In this document: one piece after another, positions 20,726-31,500 of the stretch
How positions within the stretch are numbered: the stretch's first letter is position 1
Layout of the letters: each line of letters opens with the position of its first letter
Assembly: GCA_030248215.1 (NCBI GenBank)
Contig: JASANG010002792.1
Location: forward strand, 62,001-126,000
Reading direction: 5' to 3'
Length of the DNA stretch: 64,000 nucleotides
DNA from: Enoplolaimus lenunculus
Lineage: Eukaryota > Nematoda > Enoplea > Enoplida > Thoracostomopsidae
Position numbers and translations under genes: made by a program
Notes under the pieces: generated by a model
The model's database searches: none
What the model was told of the DNA's origin: nothing
The model's input: the letters and a program-made list of their open reading frames with translations, nothing else

Positions 20726-21852
20726 AGATAAAATTAGGGTAAACTATATAAACGCATAAATAAAACTAACTGATTGTATCGCTAAATCCCAAATTTTGCA
20801 CATGCAAGTTTTTTAGCAAGATCTTCCAATTGCAAGCTAGCTGCAAAGTAGCGCATGTAATACATCTTCCACAATAAAATGTGTACAGGATGTGGAAAAT
20901 AAACAAAATCATTTGCAAACGGTTCGTTTTGGCTCAAATCACAATCTTTCAAGAAGCATCAAGCGGCAATGATTCAGATTGACCAACTAAAATGCACGAG
21001 CAATAAATGCAAACGACTTGCCACTGTCACTCGAGTGTCAATCTCTCATAACTGAGCTAATTGTGATAAAATAACTTGTATACATCAAATAATCTTCAGT
21101 GAAATTTGAATTTCAGCATAAATTTAATTTGAAGCTACAATTAAGTAAATTAACGCTTGACATGGTTAAGATTGTCATTCAATATATTAAATGTATTTTA
21201 TGGTAGCATAACAACTGCTCGCAAAGATACAACAGTGAATTTTTTGCCAGAAATCACCAACTTTTTGCCACCGAACGCTCTTGAAAATTAATATAAAATC
21301 GCTACTTATGTTCGCTACTCTTATATCGAGTTGACACTTCAACTATTATTGATGTTTAAGCCAAAACAACGGCGGCGATTCGCTGTCAAAACATTTCAAC
21401 TAAGCACTGAAAATAGTTTTTTTAATTGACAGAAACTAAATTGTGCCGAGCAAAGAATTAAAATATCACCATTGGAAACAAAGCCAACTTTGAAATACAA
21501 AATGTCAAAACGCTGCTCAAGTATTGAACGACAGGTTCTAACTCAACGAAGGTTTCAAAAAAAGTGTTTTGATGCCTATGTTCATTATTTGAACACCAAT
21601 TCTCCAGTCAACTCATCGTGTTTTTAAACAAATTTAATTTTAACTGAGATAAGACGGTTGAAGTTAGTCAAAAACCCTTAAAAACGATAGAGTTGACACC
21701 AGACGACCAACACACGGTTGCTTGATATAATGTTTCGCAACCCCGGGACAGTATTATCAATAGCGTGTAGCACTTTATAACCAGTTGATAATAGGTCTCA
21801 AAATTTTGAACAAAAACCTGTGAGCAAGTCAGAGCATCAAAATAGTGTCTGT
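20726..21852. other. Upstream of the PAN/CCP gene, no gene seen
   Basis: AT-rich, with a decayed GCAAGTT-element fragment near 20790-20850. No open frame with family resemblance. Confidence 0.5.
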
Positions 21853-22645
21853 GGCTGGGTTCCGGAAACTTGATTTGTTTAAAGTCATACTTATGTAATT
21901 ACTTTAGTCCGCATCTTAAATACTTAACTTTTGGAGCAAAAACACATAACAGCCTAATGTGAGCCATTGTCATCGTAACAAGAAAGCTATAGTTTTGCTT
22001 TTTATCATAAGGAGGCATCATGAGTGGACAATTTTAATTAGACAAAAGTTAATATGCCGTAACTGTTAATCTGTAAATAATCAAAATTACCCTGCGACTT
22101 AGTATTTACTTAAGCTTCAAAAACGACAAAATGGTTAAGTAATTTTTAGCACTTACTGTAAAGTATTGTATTGACCTGAATAAGAGGGGGGACTGATATT
22201 TATTTGGCCTCTCCAGAGGGTACCCCCCTTGTTATTCGGTTACGGATTGTTATTTATTTTTAACCCACGCTCCACCGCCCTTCGTTACTGATATATATCC
22301 GGCACTGCAATTATCCGTTGAATTAAACATTTATTTCTCTTGTGTCAATAGCTTGAGCGATAATACAAGGTAATAATTATGAATGTACTTTCAAAATTTA
22401 AGTACGCTTTAATGTTTCGAACTCACATTATTTGGTCCTAGAGTCATTTATGCGCTACAATTAGGTTAATTGACATTTATGGACTCTAATTAGGGTTTAG
22501 GGACTCTATCCGCTTACGGACTATTATGAGGGATACGGACTCCTATTGATTTGGACTCAGAATGGGGACCCCCTCTTATTACCCCCTCTTATTCGGGTTA
22601 ATACATTACTAAATCGGACTTAAGTAGGTTTTCAGAAACCTAGCC
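21853..22645. mobile_element. GGCTGGGTTTC MITE interrupted by another MITE
   Basis: Ends GGCTGGGTTCCGGAAAC and GTTTTCAGAAACCTAGCC, matching the intact copy at 41601-41933 (shared TTACTTAA, GACAAAATGGTTAAGTAATT, CATTGTCATCGTAACAAGAA words). Interrupted by the copy at 22166-22606. Confidence 0.75.
22166..22606. mobile_element. CTGTAGTGACCCGAATAA MITE, copy 6, nested
   Basis: TTGTATTGACCTGAATAAGA to CTTATTCGGGTTAATACAT, flanked on both sides by TA. It lies inside the GGCTGGGTTTC element, hence younger than it. Confidence 0.85.
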
Positions 22646-22885
22646 AATATCACTCAAACAGCTGCGTATTCGCACGTTTTGTTTGCAGTTTTTTAGTTGT
22701 ATTTGGTGGGAAATACTGGCATGCTTGGTGTTAAAAATTGATTCGATGATTTTGTTTCTAATTTGGGTTTTGTAACTTTTCAGATTCTGAGAACGATTCA
22801 TTGGTATGTAAATGATGTAAAAGTACGTAAAGTAGTCGTATGGCTGATTTGTAGACTGCAAAATGTTTAGCCAAATTTGCCACTA

Positions 22886-23072
22886 CACTGCAAACATGGT
22901 AAATCAAATTGACTCTCTCTGAAATAGACTTTTCCGAACTACACAAACTGAGTCAAGTTCGACTCACTGAGTCCCACGTTCGACTCTGGCGAAGTTGAAT
23001 TTGACTAAGTTTGTGTAGTCCCGAAAAGCTTATTTACAAGAGAGTCAATTTGACTCACCATTTTTGACAGTG
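22886..23072. mobile_element. Fold-back MITE, GAGTCAA type, copy 4
   Basis: CACTGCAAACATGGTAAATC to CTCACCATTTTTGACAGTG, with both inverted halves readable. Confidence 0.82.
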
Positions 23073-24187
23073 TGGCTCTGTTCATCGGTGAATTTAAATA
23101 TCGTTATTGCTGTTGCTTTAACGAGGTGTAGTAACCAATAATTTAATTTTATTTCTGACGAAAGTATTCGTAAAATTTCATTGGTCAATAGGCAGATGCA
23201 GTACATTATTTGACACTCTGTAAAAACACTCTGCTCAAAATTCTATGGTTATATTTTACTAACCTTTTTGAGTATAAGTGTGCTAAATATTGAGTAAATC
23301 TTTGCTTAACAAATGTAAGTAAGTAAAACTAAAAATTTTGTGTTTGCTTAATATTAAGTAAAACTATTACCAAGCACCATAGTAAGTAAAACCGACACTT
23401 AATTCGGCAACAGTTTTACATAATTTTAAGTATAATTTTTTAGTGAGCGGTTGGAGCATGTTTGAGGCGTTTGCATTTGTATTCCAAGCATTCGTCTTTT
23501 CTCGAAATTTCACTTGTTGCTTTTGATTCAAAATCGATGATTCTTTAGACAAGAGTATGCAACTTACAAATTGGGTTTTAAACTGCTTCGTGGTAAACTG
23601 TACGGTGATGTACTAAATTTATCTGCGATAAGAATATTTTTCCACTGGATCGTGTGTTTTTGTAACACTAAAAAATACTGAAATTTATTTCACCAGGCCA
23701 ACAAGGATCTTATTAACGTATCACAAGCACCAGAATAAAACGATCATGCTATTCAGCCACATTTACCTGCAAAAACGACTAATATATTTATGTTAAAAGA
23801 ACTTTTTATGTAAATAGTTCGTTTAATATATAAGGTTCGTGTTTAATTTTGAGCACAATTCTCCTATTCATTTTTATGCAACCTTTTTTACGCGTAAAAT
23901 TTGACGTTTACAACAAAAGTACAGTATTCGCTTGTTTATTGGAGCTCTTTCTTATGGTTAGATTCAGGCTTTGCCCATGTTCTATACATTAGCCGTCAGG
24001 TGTATACTAAAATGTTGCCATCGTTCCTGTGTCATATATTTGTTGAACTTGTTGACACAAACAGTAGCAGTCGAAACAGGAAGCATATTTCTATTTGAAG
24101 TTCCACCACCGCACAATAAATTACTCAGCGTAAATCGGAATGTTTCCTTTAGCATGAAAACCATACATATATATCAAGGCGAAGGGC
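23073..24187. other. Intergenic, no gene seen
   Basis: AT-rich. AGTAAGTAAAACTAAAA-like words recur in 23270-23400, and GACAAGAGTATGCAACT at about 23547 is an end fragment of the element seen whole at 32719. Confidence 0.45.
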
Positions 24188-24935
24188 TGTTGGCCGGAAA
24201 AAATGTTTTTCATTTTTTCCATTGTTTTCAAAGAAAAAATGAATAAATGAAAAAATATTAAATGATTCTTAAATATAATTTGCAACTAAATATGATGTAA
24301 AATAACATTTTTAGATGACATGCATATAACTAATTTACATGCGACACATTAACAGTGACGGTGTGTATATGTCCACCACGACACATTGAAATTTCTAAAA
24401 AGAGCGAAAATTGTAGCATATGAATATATAAATGGAGTTCTGAATTGAAGCTTTGCCTCGAAATTTAATGTAAAACTATGTATAAATCTCGTACAGCTCG
24501 CTGACCAGGCTTTGTCGACAGTGCTTCCAAAGTCAAGGCACTCAAGATTGAAAGCTTGCCTTTACCGTATGATTTAACACAAGAATACGTCTACCTTCAG
24601 GAAAACTGCGTCAAATGATATATTTGTCCAAATTTTCGAAAAAATTTTGGACTTAACAATCGAATTTTTCAAAAATTCAGATTTGGGCATGGAGAATGAT
24701 GAGGGAATGTCATCAGAACCTCAAATATGCAAAAAGATTTAAAATCCAAGTATTTTTGGGCAAACGCCGGCTAAAAGTGGGATAACCGCTCACTCAGACA
24801 AAGAAAGCTTTTCCATTTTTTTTCTTTTTTTCCGGAAAAAATGAAAAAATTCAGTTTTTTTATTTTTTCCGGAAAAAATGAAAAAATCCATTATTCCGGC
24901 CATATTTTTTCTGGAAAAAGCAACCCTGTCAATGC
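24188..24935. mobile_element. Possible element with CCGGAAAAAA ends
   Basis: TTGGCCGGAAAAAATG near the left and TTCCGGCCATATTTTTTCTG near the right are inverted. TTTTTTCCGGAAAAAATG occurs twice inside. Ends are not sharply defined and no coding frame is seen. Confidence 0.4.
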
Positions 24936-26392
24936 GCATCGCCGACGGTGAGCAAACGATACTTTAATTCAATTTGCAATTGCAATATCTGTAAGTGGAA
25001 TTACGCTAGCTCTTCAACGCAGTCGCCCGACCAAAATAGGATTCAAATGGTTTTTGATCGCAGCTTTCAGCACGGACAAATTAGTTTTTTCAACTGATTT
25101 TCAATGATTTTTCATACTACCTGCAAGCGATTACTGTAGCTTCTATATCTGCAATCATTTTGGGGTCGTTTTCAAAATGAAATTTAGACAATATTCTACG
25201 GAGCGAACTATAAACTCAAAGCGACAAGATTATGTTTAAGCTTGAGCTTAGCGTTCTGGTGATACGGAATCAGATCATGCGAAAACAAAATAGTTTTCAA
25301 GTATCAAAAATTCCTTAAAAATTAAAAACAGCATGCTAAAATTTACTGATATAATGATAAACAATGAAACATAACGAAATAAACTTAAGTTGAAACTTTA
25401 GCATTCACGAGCAATCAACTAATGTGTTAATGAAGTAATTATGCAGGTTGACGCAAATGATTTAAGATTTTTAATCGGATCTAGTGTACGATTTATCTCT
25501 TATTAATATTTGTAGCGATTAAGCACTAGCAATCAGAGCTGGGAACACTCCTAACAAATATACAGTAGCTTTGAAATACGCGTCTCATATCAAAAATAAA
25601 ACAGAACTTTTACCGCTTTTGTGTTTCAAACAGTTTCTTTCAAAACGTTTTTATAAGCTAAGAAACTCTTAAATGAATCACTGTCACGGTAAAACGTTAC
25701 TTAAGGAACGTTTTCGGTTATTATCGAACTGCTATTGTATGACCAAAAACGCTTTTTCCGAAACGCAACAATCGTTTTGAATTTTTAACGCAGTTCTTAG
25801 GATTCTTAGGAATTATTAAAAAGTTTGAAAATTTGACAGAATATTTAAATGAAATAATTGTTAAACTAAACAACCAAATATAGTGTAATAATTATACCCA
25901 ACAGTTAACTTGTACTACTAATAGACATATCTTGTCTCACTGCAAAAAAGAACAATCCAAACCCTAACATGCATCGGATATGGGCAAAATGTTAAGTTTA
26001 GACAAATTTACAGTATAAAAAATTACAATTATTCAATTATCATAAACCAAAACTTAATTTATATATTCGGATAATGTCAAAACGATTGCAAAATTCGGTT
26101 CTCAATAGTGTTAAAAAGACTGAGAATTGTGCTTTTAAGTAAAATTAAGAAACAGTTTTAACTAAAAATTATAAAATTCGAAAATCCAGTAAATGCAACC
26201 GATTTTTAAGGCAATTTTCTCTGATAACAAGAGAAATTTGCCTTAAAGTTCTAGAGTAGAATATATTATCTATTTTAGGTCGTAGACGGCACCTTTTCAG
26301 CACTGTAGCGTTAAATCAAGTAATTCTCCAGATAAAACAAATGTAAACAGAAACATTGATAATAATTTTTGAGTTTCAAAGACGCTTGTTAA
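24936..26392. other. Intergenic, no gene seen
   Basis: AT-rich unique-looking sequence with no family-like frame, repeat ends or microsatellite that I can support. Confidence 0.5.
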
Positions 26393-26590
26393 CTGCATTG
26401 GCCAATGTAAAGAACAGCGCCGTAAATATAGTATAAGCGTATTCCAAAGCCTAAACCTCAACCTAAGTCTAAGCGTAAGAATGAGCTTGTACCTAAGCCT
26501 AAACCTAAGCAAAAAATGGACTAAAGCTAAAGTTTCATCTATTGCAGTCCAACAGTAAAACGTTCCGCTCTTGATCTTTACACGGGCCGT
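26393..26590 (+). mobile_element. CCTAAG-hexamer element
   Basis: GGCCAATGTAAAGAACAGCG, then GCGTATTCCAAAGCC, hexamers CCTAAG with variants, AGCGTAAGAATGAGC, and CTATTGCAGTCC near the end. Confidence 0.8.
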
Positions 26591-27359
26591 TGATTAAGTA
26601 CGTACGTTTTTCACATGCAGTTCAAAACAAAATAGAGTGGCGATCCTGGTCAATAGACATAACCTGGTTTGTTAAAACAAAATTAGTGTTTGGCACCGTA
26701 AGCTTGTATTTAGTGGTTGCGAAACAAGTACCTGTAAAAAGCTCCGTCTAAATATAAACGGAAGGGGCTGTTTTAGCATTACAGGAGCAGGCGCGTGGTG
26801 AATACAACGGAATAAAGAGGATGTACTCCAATATCGCACCAAACTCTTCATGAAATAGAACTCTTCACAACCTAAGACACAAATCACTACAGTACTACTT
26901 ATCTTTTGGATATAAAATTTTTTTCAAGATTTTTAAATAGGGGCATAAGTGCTGCAACTGTAGCCCTGATTAAACGACAAACGGTAATAAAATTTGCACA
27001 AAGTTCATAATGCCATATATCTACCAAGTTACCCATTAAGAATATACCATCCACGTCTACGGTAACTTCATATTGCTCGTATTGAATGTGATCATTGAAA
27101 ATAGAACAAGAAATGTCTAAAATTCTTGGTTTTAGACGTTAGACTATTTTAATTCTGCTCATACCAGTGTAAAACTTTGTCCAAAGTACACCACACATTT
27201 AAGGTCATGTAAATTTCTGAACCCAATTAAGTAAATTTATCTAAATTTTTAGTAGTTTCAACGGAAAATAGCTATTTTGCTATCATACTTACCTTTTTTT
27301 GTTTTTAAAACCTAATACTAACTGATGATAAGTGCAACAGCTATCACAAAATAGCGTAC
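26591..27359. other. Intergenic, no gene seen
   Basis: AT-rich. A more balanced patch at about 26690-26890 has no convincing frame. Confidence 0.45.
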
Positions 27360-28015
27360 TCTCAAAAAGCTTAAGCTAACTTGATTTAAGCTTAATAGCT
27401 AATCCGCCAGTATTAAACAAACTTTTTAGATTAACTAAACTAACAGGTAGGTTTACGCTTAAACTCATTTATAATCTTACATCGAGCGGTTAAAAAAATT
27501 AGACATTGAACCTCTTGAACTACGACGGTTAAAAGCAGACCTCGTAATGGTATTTAAATGTTTAAATAACGAAGTGGACGCGTGCTCAAACTTATTTAAC
27601 ATCTCACACAACAACGTTACACGTGGCAATCATATGAAGCTTTTAAAACCCAAATTTCTAACTAACAACTTAAAACACAGCTTCCATGTAAGAATCATTA
27701 ACGCTTGGAATTCACTGAACAACATGGTATCTTTACCAACCTCCTCTAAATTTAAAAAACAGCTGGACAATGTAGATCTTAACAAATTTTTGCTGTATAA
27801 TCGAAAATTAGGCTAGATATAAGTAGGCTTGTCCCTTTCTAACTATTTTATTGGTTGTAATATTCAATATAATTTTTCTCTTGTTCGTCGACTTACATAT
27901 ATACGTACGTTATTCACCAATAAAGAATGATGATGATTTTCAGTTTAAGCTAATTAAACTGATATTCAAGATTAGTTAAGCTATAATTTAACGTTAAGTT
28001 TATAGAGACTCGCCA
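27360..28015. mobile_element. AAGCTTAA-rich MITE split by a LINE insertion
   Basis: The left part (CTTAAGCTAACTTGATTTAA to ACAGGTAGGTTTACGCTTAA) is the reverse complement of the 35880-36025 end of another copy. The right part (TTAGTTAAGCTATAATTTAA to AAGTTTATAGAG) matches the other end of that copy near 35690. The sequence between is the LINE fragment. Confidence 0.65.
27475..27925 (+). mobile_element. 5'-truncated non-LTR retrotransposon (LINE) 3' end
   Basis: Frame 1 from 27475 to TAG at 27814-27816. The product, SYIERLKKLDIEPLELRR, MVFKCLNNEV, then RIINAWNSLNN and SSKFKKQLD, has the R-L-x-L-x-x-L-E-x-R-R...F-K...W-N-x-L...F-K-x-x-L-D pattern seen after the reverse transcriptase of CR1/Jockey-like LINEs. 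The fingers, palm and endonuclease are absent, so it is a dead 5'-truncated copy. The tail ends near AATAAAGAATGATGATGAT, as in LINEs ending in a short tandem repeat. Confidence 0.75.
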
Positions 28016-28314
28016 TTTTGTTTTTCAAACATTAAATGTAAACGCGAAAAATGTAGAAAAAAATCCAAACATAATTAACAAAAACAATAATAACAAATAT
28101 GTGATCGTGTCAAAAATTTCTTTCTTTTTTTTAAAAAAAGCGTTAATATTGATGCTAAAATAACATTTTGCCAAACACTGATACGGTTTTTGCATTTTAT
28201 TTTTATACAAATCTAGCGTTTTCCTACACTTTCAATCGATTGTCAAGCGTATTCGGTTAAAAAATGATGCATTTTCAGTTTAAAACTAAACTTGAAAATG
28301 GTTTAAAATAGCGT

Positions 28315-28320
28315 TTTATT
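28315..28320 (-). terminator. Polyadenylation signal of the CAP gene
   Basis: AATAAA on the - strand, about 20 bases after the CAP stop codon at 28340. Confidence 0.6.
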
Positions 28321-28339
28321 TTTGACACGATTCGTTTAG

Positions 28340-28552
28340 CTACGCACATAACCCATCCCAGCAACGTGATTTGTGTTTTGGACATTTATCGCAACGGGCG
28401 CGACCATAAGTTGAGTATGCTTTGAATGCAGGTTTACCCCAAACGTTACCGGCACTATACTGGCAGACGAGAATATTAGACCGGGATACGCCAAGGGTAT
28501 AATGGCATGAAGCGGCACCACAACCGAATCGATCAGCACGAGCTTGAACAAC
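28340..28552 (-). CDS. CAP gene exon 5
   Basis: Acceptor TTGACAG. Begins VVQARADRFGCG, continues VCQYSAGNVWGKPAF and ends RCWDGLCA then TAG. Confidence 0.93.
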   Translation of the reverse strand, partial: VVQARADRFGCGAASCHYTLGVSRSNILVCQYSAGNVWGKPAFKAYSTYGRARCDKCPKHKSRCWDGLCA

Positions 28553-31500
28553 CTGTCAATCAAACATTTAAACCAATGGGGCACTTGAATGTTTCAATGG
28601 CACGGCCAAAGCTTTTTTCGATGTTTTTCCTTGAACCGTTTCTTAAGCCTAAACTTAAGTCTCCGCCTAGTGCAATGTACACGTGTATCCGTGCTATTCT
28701 TAATGTCCTCTTGTTGAACGCATCACCAAGAGTAGTCTTACACTTTGACGATTGCTTAGCCCAAGTGGGGATACACACGAATGTAACACTAGCGAACAAT
28801 AACGTACAAAATATGCAACCCTGAAAAGTGTTCAGCAATTAATATTGCACAAATGTGGAATCATATCCACGGCACAGAAGAATGCAAAATCTTTACTTAA
28901 ATTGCAGATGGACATCTTTGTTATGATGTTCGTGTATGCGCAGCGGCGGATTCAGAAATTTCTGACTGGATACGGACTTGCGGAAGTTATGGAACGCAAT
29001 TTTAACTGTTTGGTATATATGTGCCAATTTTTTGAGAGGAAAAGTTGCAGTGTAGCGGCGTCCTCAGCATTGGATCACAAAAAATTGCTGACGAGTGGCA
29101 GAGCACGTTTGCCTTCTGGATCCGCTAGGGTGTATGGGTCGCCCATCGTGAACATATATTTTCTATTTGCCGTTATTTATATCAGATTTTAATATAATCC
29201 TACTTTCTACGGGTATATACGTATTCCAAAGTGAATATTTTGGGAAAATTTTTTACGCTGATTCATAGTTTATCAGGAGGACTCCTATATTTATGTATGT
29301 GCCTGTGAAGGCATGTACTATAATTGAAAACGATTCAAACTTCAAATGTGAACATTTCTAAGTGATTTTAAGTACTCAAAACAACAGTATTATCCATTTG
29401 AAACTGAATTGCGGAAACAGACGCCAAATTTTTGCCAAAAACATAATATCTATGGTAGATACTCTGGCAAGAAAGACAATAATAAAATGTTTAATTCAAG
29501 TTAATTTATTAGTCGTTTTAGCCCCGCTGCCACGTAGCACTTCCTACGCGTTTTATTACACCAATTCGCTTCGTTTGCCTACTGGGTCGCACCCGATTCC
29601 GTAGCCAGATGGTATAACATGGGGCTCAGCCGCAAGTAGAACTACCAAGTTCGGTTGCGAAGTTTTTTGCACTTTCATACAACTGGTGCTGTTAATTGAG
29701 TTTGTTTCACCTTTGGCACAATTTTAAATGACGTTTAGTTGCTGCGATTTGTCAAAAGACAAGTCTTTTACAAAAGTTTTCAGACTATTGTGTCAAATTA
29801 GCCAATTTAATATGTTTTACGACCTTGTTTTGTTTCACCTTCGACAAGAATTCGCAAATTTTGTCGGCTTATAACTGCGCCGTCTCCGGTTTTTTTCATA
29901 TCCGGTTGCATCCTGGAAACGCAACATATATAAGATAAAGTTGATGCATGTTGCAATTTTGTTTCGCAAATTCTGCATGCTTTTAGGGTTTGCGCTATGC
30001 TTGCGCTACGGCGCCGTCCGTTACCATCCGACGACGTCCGTGATCTGTTTTTTAACGCCATCTGCCACTCTACTGTATCCTACCGTGAGTAATTCGCGTA
30101 CGAGTACCATACCGCACCGTACCGCACGGTTACTGTCGGTTTCGTAGGGCATTAAAATAAATTATAGACCAACCCTAATGCTTTGCCAGCTATAAAAGAT
30201 TACAAAATATGGTCGGTACCTGAGTGAAATGGCCACAGGAATGTGAAAAGTATTCGGAACAGCCAAACTGATGCAATTCAACATACCACAGGTACACAGC
30301 GTTGCGAAAATTGCTTTGATTATCCGCCCAAATGTTTTCACCAACGCCCCTGAAAAAATAATTGTACAGGCAAAAAATGCCACATCATGTTAACTCGGGT
30401 CTGCGGTCTAAACCTCGTATTAGGTTCATTTTAAAGTTTATATTTCGGTTTATGCATCTACCATAATAACTTGCGTACACTATGTCAAAATATTTATATG
30501 CTTATCATTTAAAAATAAAGGTTTTTGGAACCGGAACAAAGTTTAAAAAAAACTATTAAAAATTGAACTTACTTCGGTCTATCGGTGCTGTGCATAAAAT
30601 CACAGCGATCGGCGTGTCTTTGAGCAGACTCTGCTAATCGTTGATCCCAGTACATGTATTCCATATTTGTTGCTGGAACCTAAATTGAAGACTAAAAAAT
30701 GTTAACACACATGCATCTAACGCTTCAACCAATGTACAGATTAAGGTCGTAATAGTAGTAAACGCTTTATCCTTAGTCTAGTATATCAAGTTTAGGTGCA
30801 GTAGAATTTCCGTGATATTTTCAGGTGAAAATAATCCACTGACGTGAAGGCTATAGTTTTACGTCAAAGTTCACACTGACCAACCCATTTGCAATCTTAG
30901 AAACAGAACTGAGTTTTAATTGTTAGCCATGACCCCGACATTTATAACGAATTTTGAGTAGACGTACTACAACAGCTGTGGCCAATGCAAAGAACAGGAG
31001 CGGAACAGTATTATAAAAATATTCCTAAGCTGAAGCCTAAAGCCTAGCCCTAAGCGTAAGAATAAGCATATTCCTAATCCTAAGCCTACGCCTAAAGCCT
31101 AAGCCAAGCAAAAAAGTAATTACTCTAAAGCTTAAGCTTACTCTATTGCAGTGCCACAGAAAAACGTTCCGCCCCCGATTTTTACATGAGCCACAGTTAT
31201 AATATTTTCATATCGAGTAAAGCGCACGAAGTATATAAGCAAACTAGTAATCTATTTCTATTAGTATCATTTTTGGCATCAAACTTAAATCAAATTAACA
31301 TTTTTTCGTTTGTTAAAACTCAACAGTGATTGATATTTTTATTTTTTCCATTTTTTGAAAAATAAAAATCTAAGCCGTTTTTTTCTGGTCCATTCAATTT
31401 TTTCTGACCAAAACCAACACTGGTTGACAACATCAAATTAATAATAGACATCAAACGCAAGACTGTACCGATCGGCGATATTTGTTATGTTCTTTTTCAA

